Numbered from the stretch's first letter, positions 1 to 7,305 are shown. The stretch is 14,623 bases of DNA from Lactobacillaceae bacterium (GCA_031261865.1 JAISIV010000005.1:1-14623); one strand, 5' to 3'. Notes: generated by a model from the letters alone, not told the origin. A program made the numbers and translations.

Positions 1-753
1 GTTGAATATCGAGAAGAAGAGCGGCACACTAACTATTTTTGAAACCAAATTATAAACGGTCGGTTCATTAGTTTGAGCCCAGGTAGGATCAAAATTCTTT
101 TGAATAATTAACGAGAAGATAAATACCAAAACATTTAACATTAAAAAATATATGTTCGAAAATTGGCTATTTTTAACTTTCAATACGTATCCAATAAGAA
201 AGAAAATCGCCCATCTGAAAACAAAAATAAGCGGCTCAGGAATCGGCAAGATGGCAGCCAAACTCACCGCGATAATAGCTAGGGCAAAACTGAAACCTGC
301 CGAGATTCTCAAAAGTGATAGAAAATCAAACAGTAGAAAAATCAAGAACAATGCGTAAAGATACCAAAGATAAGTAATCGGTTTAATAAAGATAAACAAG
401 AGACTGTTCCATGAAATTAAATTATTGATTCCCGATGAAGACAAATGTTGTAACAAAACAAATAGGACCGAAAAAATAAGATATGGAATTAGAAGACTAA
501 TCGCACGTTTTTTGATTTGTCGAAAAAAATCTTTGACATTAGTTACCGGGCGGTACAAATAACCCGATAAAGCAAAAAAGACCGGCATGATAAAAGTGAA
601 AATCACCATATTCAGAAGCGTTAAAGAAAACGTGAGGTCTCCTACGAGGTTACCTTCAATCAATCCTTTTAAAACGTGCGCGATGACTACGAAAAGTATC
701 GTGATTCCCTTTCCGTAATCAATCCATATAAGTCTTTGTTTTTCGGCTGCCAA
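1..753 (-). CDS. Membrane acyltransferase, type 3 family (partial, C-terminus outside window)
   Basis: The gene runs off the left edge: 251 codons are visible with no stop. The start is a TTG at 753-751. It is directly preceded by an in-frame TAA and has an AGAGGG ribosome binding site about 6 nt upstream, so no earlier start is possible. The N-terminus (IWIDYGKGITILFVVIAHV) carries the D..KGI....VV.AH pattern of Acyltransferase_3 / fucose 4-O-acetylase-like proteins, with the His that is catalytic in the family. At least six hydrophobic membrane segments follow, separated by short basic loops such as FFRQIKKRA. Family members are usually 330-370 residues, so roughly a quarter is missing. They transfer acyl groups to surface sugars, but the acceptor here is unknown. 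The gene begins 42 bp after the metalloprotease stop with no convincing terminator between, so co-transcription is likely. A TATAAT at 786-781 could add an internal promoter, although no -35 box is visible. Confidence 0.8.
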   Translation of the reverse strand, partial: MAAEKQRLIWIDYGKGITILFVVIAHVLKGLIEGNLVGDLTFSLTLLNMVIFTFIMPVFFALSGYLYRPVTNVKDFFRQIKKRAISLLIPYLIFSVLFVLLQHLSSSGINNLISWNSLLFIFIKPITYLWYLYALFLIFLLFDFLSLLRISAGFSFALAIIAVSLAAILPIPEPLIFVFRWAIFFLIGYVLKVKNSQFSNIYFLMLNVLVFIFSLIIQKNFDPTWAQTNEPTVYNLVSKIVSVPLFFSIFN

Positions 754-795
754 TTATTTACCCTCTTTTCAACAGGGATAATTATATCTAATTGG

Positions 796-1701
796 CTAAA
801 CTCTCCTGTACGCGGCAATCACAAAGGAAACACAGACTCCAACAAATACGGTTCCTACCAGGGCGAGATATGTCTCTTTGATTTGGGTCTTTTGCTGAGA
901 TTTTGTCGGTTCTAGGCTTGCGTAATTTACCGGAGTAGTTGGCGTTATCTGTTGATCGTTTAAAAGCATTTGTTCGCTAATTAATGCAGTATCGACTACT
1001 GGAGGGTTAACCTCACTACTGCTCTCTTTTTGTTCTTGGTTGGTTGTTTCATTTACTTCTTGACCCTCTTTAGTAGAATCTTGAATGGACTTTTTTTCGG
1101 AATCGTCATCGGTAGTTTCCACTTGTGGTTGACTTTGGATTTCATATTTTGGATTATCAATAATAATTCCGCGCGCCGCTAAAGTTTCTTTAAGCGCATA
1201 GTAGTCATGTTGTCGTTGGACGAATCCTCCGGCACTATTACAAGAACTTGTTTTCATAATTGAAACGCCACTGTCGGAATCATCATGATGCAACCCTAAT
1301 GTATGACCGATTTCGTGAATTGCTGAATCCTGAATAGTTACGTTTGTCCCAATATGGGCGGTCGGGTAAATTTCGACCTTGCCTTGGTAGCCATTATAAG
1401 TCCAACCATATGCATAGGTCATAGCAAGCGTCCCCTGCCCATATGGAAATCCATCCACGTTCAAATAATTAACTGTCGCTTGACTCGGATTATCGACAAC
1501 TGAAACTACAGTTCTACCAGCTATATCGTTCCAATAATTAGCTGCAGTGATAACAATTTGTCGATCGTGAGTTGGGTAAATAGTAACTGCTCCACTAGTA
1601 TTCAAACATGAATAATTCCAAATGGCAGCACTGGCATTAAAACCAATCTGTGTGGTGGCTAAAAATAAAGTGACTAACAAAGTAAAAAGTTTCCGTCTCA
1701 T
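796..1701 (-). CDS. Secreted, membrane-tethered matrixin-like zinc metalloprotease
   Basis: 301 aa. Residues 1-25 form a signal peptide (MRRK then a hydrophobic core, likely cleaved NASA|AIW). The domain at about 26-180 has the metzincin zinc motif HEIGHTLGLHH at 129-139 (H129, E130, H133, H139) and a Met-turn candidate SIM with M149, which fits the M10/matrixin-like peptidases. A Thr/Ser/Glu/Gln-rich stalk (about 185-275) leads to a hydrophobic helix at about 278-297 ending YRRV. The enzyme is therefore probably held at the outer membrane face; no LPXTG motif is present. C32 and C154 lie on either side of the zinc site and could form a disulfide; C290 is in the helix. With a third cysteine in the anchor, these are the only cysteines I find in any product of the window. 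No Shine-Dalgarno is visible before the ATG. The substrate is unknown; neighbouring surface proteins or environmental proteins are possibilities. It lies between an ADP-ribosyltransferase and a membrane acyltransferase. Confidence 0.88.
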   Translation of the reverse strand: MRRKLFTLLVTLFLATTQIGFNASAAIWNYSCLNTSGAVTIYPTHDRQIVITAANYWNDIAGRTVVSVVDNPSQATVNYLNVDGFPYGQGTLAMTYAYGWTYNGYQGKVEIYPTAHIGTNVTIQDSAIHEIGHTLGLHHDDSDSGVSIMKTSSCNSAGGFVQRQHDYYALKETLAARGIIIDNPKYEIQSQPQVETTDDDSEKKSIQDSTKEGQEVNETTNQEQKESSSEVNPPVVDTALISEQMLLNDQQITPTTPVNYASLEPTKSQQKTQIKETYLALVGTVFVGVCVSFVIAAYRRV

Positions 1702-1735
1702 ACAAACCAGATTATTAACAAGGTTTGGTGGACAA
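1702..1735 (-). promoter_or_regulatory. Possible promoter and small inverted repeat before the metalloprotease gene
   Basis: After the upstream terminator only about 36 bp remain before the ATG. They hold a TAATCT at 1714-1709, 7 nt from the start codon, and a TTGTCC at 1735-1730 (15-nt spacer, shorter than ideal). A 6-bp inverted repeat, CAAACC/GGTTTG (arms 1703-1708 and 1722-1727), brackets the proposed -10. If TAATCT is the -10, transcription would begin at or next to the ATG. This is weak evidence from the position alone. Confidence 0.25.
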
Positions 1736-1737
1736 AT

Positions 1738-1764
1738 AAAAAAACCAAGAACTAACTTGGTTTT
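1738..1764 (-). terminator. Rho-independent terminator of the ADP-ribosyltransferase gene
   Basis: A 9-bp perfect stem, AAAACCAAG/CTTGGTTTT, has a 6-nt loop (arms 1741-1749 and 1756-1764) and is followed on the minus strand by a run of T. The stop codon of the ADP-ribosyltransferase overlaps the upstream edge of the stem. It separates this gene from the metalloprotease transcript. Confidence 0.85.
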
Positions 1765-2707
1765 ATTTTAGATATTTTAAAGTTATCAACTTATTTTCAC
1801 CTAACTTTTGAACATCGGTAATCTTAAATTCACTTCCGTGATTTAAGAGGTATTCTTTTTCAATTTTCCAATCACTAATATTCCCAATGTAGGCACCTGT
1901 GTTCTTACCTTTAGGAATCTCAATTTGAAGAATAACACCGGTAGCATATTTCTTTGCAATCGCCATATCGAAAGAAGTACTCATATAACCCTTATCTTGA
2001 TACTTCGCACCAACTTTAATCTTCTTGCCATTAAGTAAACCAGCCTTAAAACCGTCTGTTGAAAGTCCACGATACAAAGTGGTTTTAACTGGATTTTTAT
2101 AACTACTCATCGCTTTATCGATATTCTTAATATTAGCCAAAGTCTTTTTAGAAGCCTTTTTTGTCAGACCGCGTAGATAATTATTCATTTCCTCGTAATT
2201 TCTACTGTAGACATTAATTGATGCATATTGTTTTTTGTTTAATTTAGAAGCCCATTTTTTGCTTGCCTTATTAAAAGCTGGTTCATCGGGTGACATTTCG
2301 TTGTCAGGCTGTTTGTGATGTAGGATATCCCCTTCTTGGCTCAATCCCTCGTCATTCAAAACATAAGTATATTTATCTTTTTTATTTGGTAATTTGTCAG
2401 ACTTTATGACATACCCACCAAAATCTGCATATGGTCCGGAAAGCTCAACAACGGCTCCTGGATTTAAATAAACAACTTTCACAAGATTTAAATCTTGCAT
2501 GCTCTTTCCAATTTTAATTTTCTGAACAGCAATCGGATCGCCTTGCAAAGTCAACTTCTTATCATTAACAATTTCATTGGAACTAGAATTCTGGCTTGAA
2601 GTTGTAGTAGTTGAATCCTGTGCGAAAACTGAAACTGTCGCAACTGGAGTAGCAGTCAACAACGCTAGTCCAGCGATTAATGTTTTATTGATAGTCTTAA
2701 TATTCAT
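1763..2707 (-). CDS. Secreted ADP-ribosyltransferase exotoxin-like protein
   Basis: 314 aa from the chosen ATG at 2707, which has an excellent GAAGGAG site just upstream; the reading frame stays open for 21 more codons upstream but these lack a ribosome binding site. Residues 1-29 are a signal peptide (VFA|QD). Residues 30-50 are a Ser/Thr/Asn-rich linker, and 55-115 are an unrecognised, probably beta-rich region. The catalytic domain spans about 140-314. It shows the R-S-E signature of the ADPrib_exo_Tox family: R213 in TLYRGL, STS at 243-245 in GYMSTSF, and the ExE turn E283-K-E285 in WKIEKEYLL. The ExE form, rather than QxE, is typical of arginine-modifying toxins; E285 would be the catalytic glutamate. 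The helix before it (WASKLNKKQYASINVYSRNY, 152-171) also fits the family. The target is unknown. No translocation (B) component and no immunity gene are recognisable nearby. It is transcribed alone, between two terminators. Confidence 0.85.
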   Translation of the reverse strand: MNIKTINKTLIAGLALLTATPVATVSVFAQDSTTTTSSQNSSSNEIVNDKKLTLQGDPIAVQKIKIGKSMQDLNLVKVVYLNPGAVVELSGPYADFGGYVIKSDKLPNKKDKYTYVLNDEGLSQEGDILHHKQPDNEMSPDEPAFNKASKKWASKLNKKQYASINVYSRNYEEMNNYLRGLTKKASKKTLANIKNIDKAMSSYKNPVKTTLYRGLSTDGFKAGLLNGKKIKVGAKYQDKGYMSTSFDMAIAKKYATGVILQIEIPKGKNTGAYIGNISDWKIEKEYLLNHGSEFKITDVQKLGENKLITLKYLK

Positions 2708-2764
2708 CTTTTCTCCTTCGAACAAAAATATATTCGCACACCTTCTTCTAAGAAAAAATAGATT

Positions 2765-2798
2765 TTCCAAAATCGGTTTGTTTTATTCCAAAATCGGT
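2765..2798 (-). repeat. Two 13-bp direct repeats upstream of the ADP-ribosyltransferase gene
   Basis: The sequence ACCGATTTTGGAA (minus strand) occurs twice without mismatch, at 2765-2777 and 2786-2798. The start-to-start distance is 21 bp, two turns of the helix. The repeats lie just after the terminator of the preceding gene and 58 bp or more upstream of the start codon, where a regulator could bind. I could not define a convincing -35/-10 pair; TATATT at 2732-2727 is the best -10 candidate. Confidence 0.6.
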
Positions 2799-2830
2799 AA
2801 AAAAATAAGCAGTTCATAATTGAACTACTT
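2799..2830 (-). terminator. Rho-independent terminator after the acetyltransferase gene
   Basis: Arms 2807-2816 and 2821-2830 form a 10-bp stem (AAGTAGTTCA with TGAACTGCTT, one G-T wobble) with the 4-nt loop ATTA. A run of seven T follows on the minus strand. The acetyltransferase stop TAG lies inside the upstream arm. It ends the surface-protein/acetyltransferase unit. Confidence 0.88.
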
Positions 2831-3709
2831 ATTAGGTAAATATTTTTTGATAAAACTATCAATATTATCCGAATTCAAAATATCATCTAGTCTTTCGTTA
2901 ATCTCTTCATCGGACCATTCCCACCATGCTATTTGTTCTAATTGGCGGACAATTTTGTCTTTGTAACGGTGGCGGATAACTCCTGCTGGATTTCCACCTA
3001 CGATAGTGTAAGCCGGAATTGAATCAGTTATAACTGACCCTGGTTGAATAATTACTCCATCGCTAATTGTCACACCACCTAAAATAATCGTATTTGCACC
3101 GATGATGACATCATTTCCAATTTTGGTCGTCCCAAGAAAAGTGAAATCTGCTGCCTCGTTTTCAACGCTGGGAACAAAAAATTTAAAATCAGTGTCGATA
3201 TTAATAGTTCTAAATGGAAAAGTGGTTAGCCCTCTATCATTTCTTTGGCTGACATAGACAGAAACGTTTTCTTCTATTTGGACGAAAGCCCCAATTTCTA
3301 TTAAATCAGGCCTTGCCCACCAATCTCCATTGATAGCATGTAAGTCACCGTAACCATGTTTACCGACTGTTTGATTGCCTAGTTTTTCCGCCAACAATGA
3401 AGTCTCATGAGGAACAAAGTCTTCAGGTTGCGAAATCAACTCGTGTTTAACACCATCGACATCTGTCCCTAGCCAAGTAAACGTGTTTTCGTTTATCAAT
3501 TGAAAAACATGTCTTGAATTGCCCATTGCATCATAGATAACTAAATCAAGCTCATTGGAGATTTTCCACGAAGCTTCGTTATTATTATGCGAACCGGAGA
3601 TAGTGCCATCTGGCCAAAAACGGACTTTATTGGAAAGAATTGGTCCTTCAAATCGCTGAAAAATAAAATATCTTTCGAGTAAAAGTTGTCTGATTCTAGT
3701 GGGATTCAT
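2825..3709 (-). CDS. CatB-like hexapeptide-repeat acetyltransferase with N-terminal extension
   Basis: 294 aa. The C-terminal half (about 136-250) is a left-handed beta-helix of the CatB/xenobiotic acetyltransferase type: imperfect hexapeptides (IGNDVIIGANTIILGGVTI) followed by the diagnostic end YTIVGGNPAGVIRHRY and a WWEW helix. Residues 1-105 are an extra module (RYFIFQRFEGPILSNKVRFW...) that looks beta-rich and is not part of the basic CatB fold; I do not recognise it with certainty. Where CatB/Vat enzymes have the catalytic NNHP/NHR His, this protein reads SQRNDRGLTTFPF (154-166), so the His seems replaced by R156. The gene is translationally coupled to the serine-rich surface protein: its ATG shares one base with that gene's TAA (TAATG). 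I infer that it O-acetylates sugars on that protein or in the wall, rather than acting on an antibiotic. Confidence 0.82.
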   Translation of the reverse strand: MNPTRIRQLLLERYFIFQRFEGPILSNKVRFWPDGTISGSHNNNEASWKISNELDLVIYDAMGNSRHVFQLINENTFTWLGTDVDGVKHELISQPEDFVPHETSLLAEKLGNQTVGKHGYGDLHAINGDWWARPDLIEIGAFVQIEENVSVYVSQRNDRGLTTFPFRTINIDTDFKFFVPSVENEAADFTFLGTTKIGNDVIIGANTIILGGVTISDGVIIQPGSVITDSIPAYTIVGGNPAGVIRHRYKDKIVRQLEQIAWWEWSDEEINERLDDILNSDNIDSFIKKYLPNK

Positions 3710-5661
3710 TAGTCAAAAGTTTTACGCCCTTTAGCGAACACAGTACCGACTCCAGCTAGGCCAAGAACTGCAGTAGCTCCAATCCCCAGCAAAGCCATTT
3801 GTTCGTTATTATTTGGTTTTTCGTCGGTTTCGGCTTTTGGCAAAATCGTTTTTTCAACATCAAAAGATTGACTGTCTACTTCTAATTTCGCTTCACTTCT
3901 GCTCTCTGATTGAGATTCGGACTTTGATTCAGATTTGGATTCTGATTCAGAAGTTGAGATTGCTTCCGATGAAAGAGTTTGTGAATTACCGTAATTTATA
4001 TTTCCTGCCGGATTATACGTGTAACCAGGCGTATAAGTTGGATTATTTTGAGAAGTTTGTCCACCACTTTGAGTAGAATCTTGTTGTGCTTCGGATTGAG
4101 AATTATAAACCGAAGTTAACGTAGATTGCTGTTCTGATGTATTTTGCGAAGTGACTTGAGAATTTGTAGTGCTCGTACTTTGAGAAGCCGTGCCTGAATT
4201 AGAAATCGAATTGACGTGAGAAGCGTAAGCAGAATAGTAGTTTGAAGTGTACTGACTATTAGCATTAGATTGAATTAAAGACAGCGAATTAGATTGACTT
4301 CTAGATTGAGAGTAAAAACCACTGGTTAATCCTGACAAAGTGTAAGAAGTTTGATCAGAAGTAATTAATCTTGTGGCAGAATTTGAAGTCGAAATAATTC
4401 CGGAATTATTAGAATTAATATCGCTTGCTAAATGAGAATTTGATTGACGAATTCCAGATACTAACGATGCTTCATTACTTGCAGCGGATGCAGCCTGAGA
4501 AGCTAAACTAGTCTCTGAATTAGAAATGGCACTATTCACGTTCGAGAAATTATTACTAGTTTGAGAAAGCAAATTAGAAGCTTGCGAATTATTGGAAGCG
4601 ACAATTGAGAAATCAGACTTGGCGTTTGATTGGTAATTCGAGGCTCTGGATAATTGTGACTTCAATTGGGAAACCAAAAATGAATTTGAAGCAGAGGCAA
4701 CAGAGTTTGCTTGTGAAGTCAATTTGGATTCGTTTTCACTCATCGCTGAAACCTTTGATGAAGCTAGTGTTGCTTCAGAAACGATTCTGGAATTTTCAAG
4801 AGAGGCCAAACTATAGGCCGCTGAGGCTTCCGATGATGCTGTGCTCTGGGCTTTAGATTCGTCTGATGACAAGCTAACCGGTGATAGCGATGCCGACTCT
4901 TCAGTAGTCGTTTCAGCCACTACCGGTGCGGTATCAGCTAAAGAAACCTGGACGTTCACTACATAACCATATTTGTTGGCAACAGCTCTCAAATAATCAA
5001 GTTGATCTGCATATTCGTTAAATTCATCTTCACTGAGAACGATGTTGATTTGACCATTGGAAACTTCATAATCAAAATCGACTTGAACTTCTTCTCTGAT
5101 ATCAGGTTGAGCTACTTCAATAACTGTTAATGTATCGGCTTGTGGACCGTTCGAAAAACTATCAGCTAAATTGTCTTCTTCGGGAGCTTGAGATTCAGCA
5201 GGTTGTGTTGAAGAGACATCTGAAATGGACTCAGTCTGAACTTGGGAGTTTGGAACAAATTCACTTTCAACTTCTTGACTGACCAAGGAGGTAACTGAAT
5301 TTAGGATGACATTCGAAAAAGTTTTGTCGTCATTATTGGCGACAAAATTATCATCCGGAACTGCGGAATCCGGAACAACATTGATTGAGCTATCTTGAGA
5401 TGTTGAATCTAAAATCTGCGAATCACTAGATGCTAATTCTGAGTTTTGACTAACATCGGGATTTTCAGAAACAGTTGCAACTTGCTCGTATGTAGATAAG
5501 TTAGTCGAAACAACCTCACTACTGAATTGTGGCGAAACATTTTCTTGATTGGTGCTTACCGTTTCAGCAGCTTGAGCCTGCTGGTTAAAGGTTGCAAAAC
5601 CAATCCCGGCAGCCGCAGCAGTTACCCATATTTTTCCTTGTTTAATCGATTTTTTTCTCAT
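3709..5661 (-). CDS. Serine-rich cell-surface protein with KxYKxGKxW-type signal peptide
   Basis: 650 aa from the ATG at 5661, which has a GGAG about 12 nt upstream. An in-frame TTG six codons earlier overlaps that GGAG and is less likely. The N-terminus KKSIKQGKIW is a KxYKxGKxW-type signal (Tyr replaced by Ile), cleaved near QAQAA|E (30-33). Residues 33-190 are acidic and S/T/Q-rich. Residues 190-242 form a short, more ordered segment (VDFDYEVSNGQINIVLSEDE). Residues 255-535 are dominated by Ser with Asn, Ala, Thr and Gln, followed by a PTYTPGYTYNP stretch and an SESESKSESK run near 571-590. The C-terminus has LPKAE (607-611), a polar spacer, a hydrophobic helix (622-643) and KGRK. This is the layout of a wall-anchored protein but without LPXTG. 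Such proteins serve as adhesins or biofilm factors and are often O-glycosylated. No accessory SecA2/GtfA/GtfB genes are in view. Confidence 0.85.
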   Translation of the reverse strand: MRKKSIKQGKIWVTAAAAGIGFATFNQQAQAAETVSTNQENVSPQFSSEVVSTNLSTYEQVATVSENPDVSQNSELASSDSQILDSTSQDSSINVVPDSAVPDDNFVANNDDKTFSNVILNSVTSLVSQEVESEFVPNSQVQTESISDVSSTQPAESQAPEEDNLADSFSNGPQADTLTVIEVAQPDIREEVQVDFDYEVSNGQINIVLSEDEFNEYADQLDYLRAVANKYGYVVNVQVSLADTAPVVAETTTEESASLSPVSLSSDESKAQSTASSEASAAYSLASLENSRIVSEATLASSKVSAMSENESKLTSQANSVASASNSFLVSQLKSQLSRASNYQSNAKSDFSIVASNNSQASNLLSQTSNNFSNVNSAISNSETSLASQAASAASNEASLVSGIRQSNSHLASDINSNNSGIISTSNSATRLITSDQTSYTLSGLTSGFYSQSRSQSNSLSLIQSNANSQYTSNYYSAYASHVNSISNSGTASQSTSTTNSQVTSQNTSEQQSTLTSVYNSQSEAQQDSTQSGGQTSQNNPTYTPGYTYNPAGNINYGNSQTLSSEAISTSESESKSESKSESQSESRSEAKLEVDSQSFDVEKTILPKAETDEKPNNNEQMALLGIGATAVLGLAGVGTVFAKGRKTFD

Positions 5662-5695
5662 GAATCTGAAATACTCCAAAATTAGAACTAATAAA

Positions 5696-5733
5696 ATAAT
5701 ACCGCTATTTTTTCACTCATTTAACGATGTCAA
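5696..5733 (-). promoter_or_regulatory. Possible promoter of the surface-protein gene
   Basis: A perfect TTGACA lies at 5733-5728, but no good -10 follows at 17 nt (AAATAG). Alternatively, TATTAT at 5701-5696 pairs at 17 nt with TTAAAT (5724-5719). A promoter is expected here because the upstream lysS transcript ends in a terminator. Which pair is used cannot be settled from the sequence. Confidence 0.35.
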
Positions 5734-5774
5734 GTATCTTAAGTATTATTTAATAAAAATACATTTTACTTCAT

Positions 5775-5806
5775 AAAAAAAACCAACCTTTTAATAAAAG
5801 TTGGTT
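5775..5806 (-). terminator. Rho-independent terminator after lysS
   Basis: On the minus strand AACCAAC-TTTT pairs with AAAAG-GTTGGTT (arms 5796-5806 and 5781-5792, one bulged base), with a 3-nt loop, followed by a run of T. It begins 7 bp after the lysS stop and closes the housekeeping run before the accessory surface block. Confidence 0.85.
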
Positions 5807-5812
5807 GATCTT

Positions 5813-7300
5813 TTATTTCATAGTTGGGAATAATACGACATCCCTGATTGTTGAACTATCAGTCAACAACATAACTAGACGATCGATTCCAATTCCCAAT
5901 CCACCAGTAGGTGGCATGCCATGTTCTAAAGCTTCGATAAAATCTTCATCGATGCTTTCGGCTTCATCATTACCATTAGCACGCTCAGCAGCTTGAGCTT
6001 CAAAACGTTCTCTTTGATCAATCGGATCATTCAATTCCGTAAACGCATTAGCATACTCGCCACCAGCAATAAATAATTCAAAACGATCAGTCACTCGAGG
6101 ATCGTCATCGTTCTTCTTGGCTAAAGGCGAAACTTCAACTGGATATCCATAAACAAATGTTGGTTGGACAATTGTCGACTCGACTTTATCATCGAAGAAC
6201 TCATAGGCAATGTGTCCGACACCCCAATATTCTTCGTAGTGAATGCCATTATCATCGGCTAATTTGCGCGCTTCTTCTAAATCCATTGCCGGCCAGAAGT
6301 CTACCCCAGTCACTTCTTTGATCAAGTCAAACATGTGTCGACGAGCAAACGGTTTTCCTAAATCAATATCTAGGCCTTGGTAATTCACCGTGAGATCGTC
6401 AGATACTACCGCGGCGGCCGCTTTAAAAATGCCTTCAGTTTCGTCCATCACATCAGTAAAATCCATGTATGCGGCATAAGATTCTAATGTTGTAAATTCC
6501 GGATTATGCTTAGGATCCATTCCTTCATTTCTGAAGATTCGGCCAATTTCATAAACGCGTTCCATGCCACCGACGATTAATCGTTTTAGATACAATTCGG
6601 TAGCAATTCGCATATACATATCAATGTCTAGTGCGTTGTGATGGGTGATAAAAGGTCTTGCAGCAGCCCCACCAGCTTGTGTTTGTAGAATAGGAGTTTC
6701 TACTTCCAAAAAGTGATTTTGATCCATGTAATTGCGGATTGCAGAGACAATTTTAGAACGCTTAACGAACTTGTCAAAAGAGTCATCGTTTGCAATTAAG
6801 TCAAGATAACGTTTACGATAACGAGTATCGATGTCAGTCAAACCGTGATACTTATCTGGAAGTGGACGAAGAGCTTTAGAAAGCCATGTGATTTGAGAGA
6901 CCAAAATCGTAGTTTCGCCAGCCTCGGTTTTCATAACCTTTCCAGAAAAACCTAAGAAGTCCCCTAAATCGGCTCGTTTAATCAAAGCGTAGTTGTCACC
7001 GAGATCATCGCGCTTTGCATAAACTTGAATATTTCCGGAAACATCACGGATGTCAGCGAAAATAATCTTACCTGCCCCGCGTTTGCCGACGATTCGACCA
7101 GCAATCGTAACCCTATTATCTTGACTCTCTAATTCTTCAACAGAAAAATTATCAAATTTTCCGTGAATGTCCTTAGCTAGGTCAGTTCTTTCAAAGCGTT
7201 TTCCAAATGGATCTAAACCAAGATCATCACGAATCGCCTCCATTTTTTGGCGGCGGACACGCATTTGGTCGTTCATTTCATTAACATTTTCATCTGCCAT
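5813..7300 (-). CDS. lysS: Lysyl-tRNA synthetase, class II
   Basis: 495 aa, the usual length. LysRS charges tRNA-Lys with lysine using ATP, in the cytoplasm. The N-terminal OB-fold anticodon-binding domain covers about 60-145 (VTIAGRIVGKRGAGKIIFAD). The class II core follows, with motif 2 at about 250-273 (VYEIGRIFRNEG, then HNPEFTTLE) and motif 3 at 466-480 (GGLGIGIDRLVMLLT). YRKRYLDLI (161-169) is also characteristic. It starts 5 bp after the hslO stop; the AAAGG binding site lies inside the end of hslO, so the two are expressed together. In many lactobacilli dusB lies between hslO and lysS; it is not here. Confidence 0.98.
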   Translation of the reverse strand: MADENVNEMNDQMRVRRQKMEAIRDDLGLDPFGKRFERTDLAKDIHGKFDNFSVEELESQDNRVTIAGRIVGKRGAGKIIFADIRDVSGNIQVYAKRDDLGDNYALIKRADLGDFLGFSGKVMKTEAGETTILVSQITWLSKALRPLPDKYHGLTDIDTRYRKRYLDLIANDDSFDKFVKRSKIVSAIRNYMDQNHFLEVETPILQTQAGGAAARPFITHHNALDIDMYMRIATELYLKRLIVGGMERVYEIGRIFRNEGMDPKHNPEFTTLESYAAYMDFTDVMDETEGIFKAAAAVVSDDLTVNYQGLDIDLGKPFARRHMFDLIKEVTGVDFWPAMDLEEARKLADDNGIHYEEYWGVGHIAYEFFDDKVESTIVQPTFVYGYPVEVSPLAKKNDDDPRVTDRFELFIAGGEYANAFTELNDPIDQRERFEAQAAERANGNDEAESIDEDFIEALEHGMPPTGGLGIGIDRLVMLLTDSSTIRDVVLFPTMK

Positions 7301-7305
7301 ATTTT

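Noticed and set aside
754..776. CCCT/AGGG hairpin that could hide the AGAGGG site of the acyltransferase
   Set aside because: The stem is only 4 bp with a long loop, too weak to count as a regulatory structure.
676..915. 79-codon plus-strand ORF over the acyltransferase start and metalloprotease end
   Set aside because: It lies antisense to two supported genes, its product has no recognisable pattern, and no good ribosome binding site precedes it.
2708..2770. Upstream extension of the ADP-ribosyltransferase (21 codons)
   Set aside because: It would put a basic, non-signal stretch before a clear signal peptide. The downstream ATG has GAAGGAG immediately upstream.
3882..4950. Serine-codon repeats in the surface protein as a tandem DNA repeat or CRISPR-like array
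   Set aside because: The periodicity is at the level of Ser-rich coding sequence. I see no exact repeat units with regular spacers.
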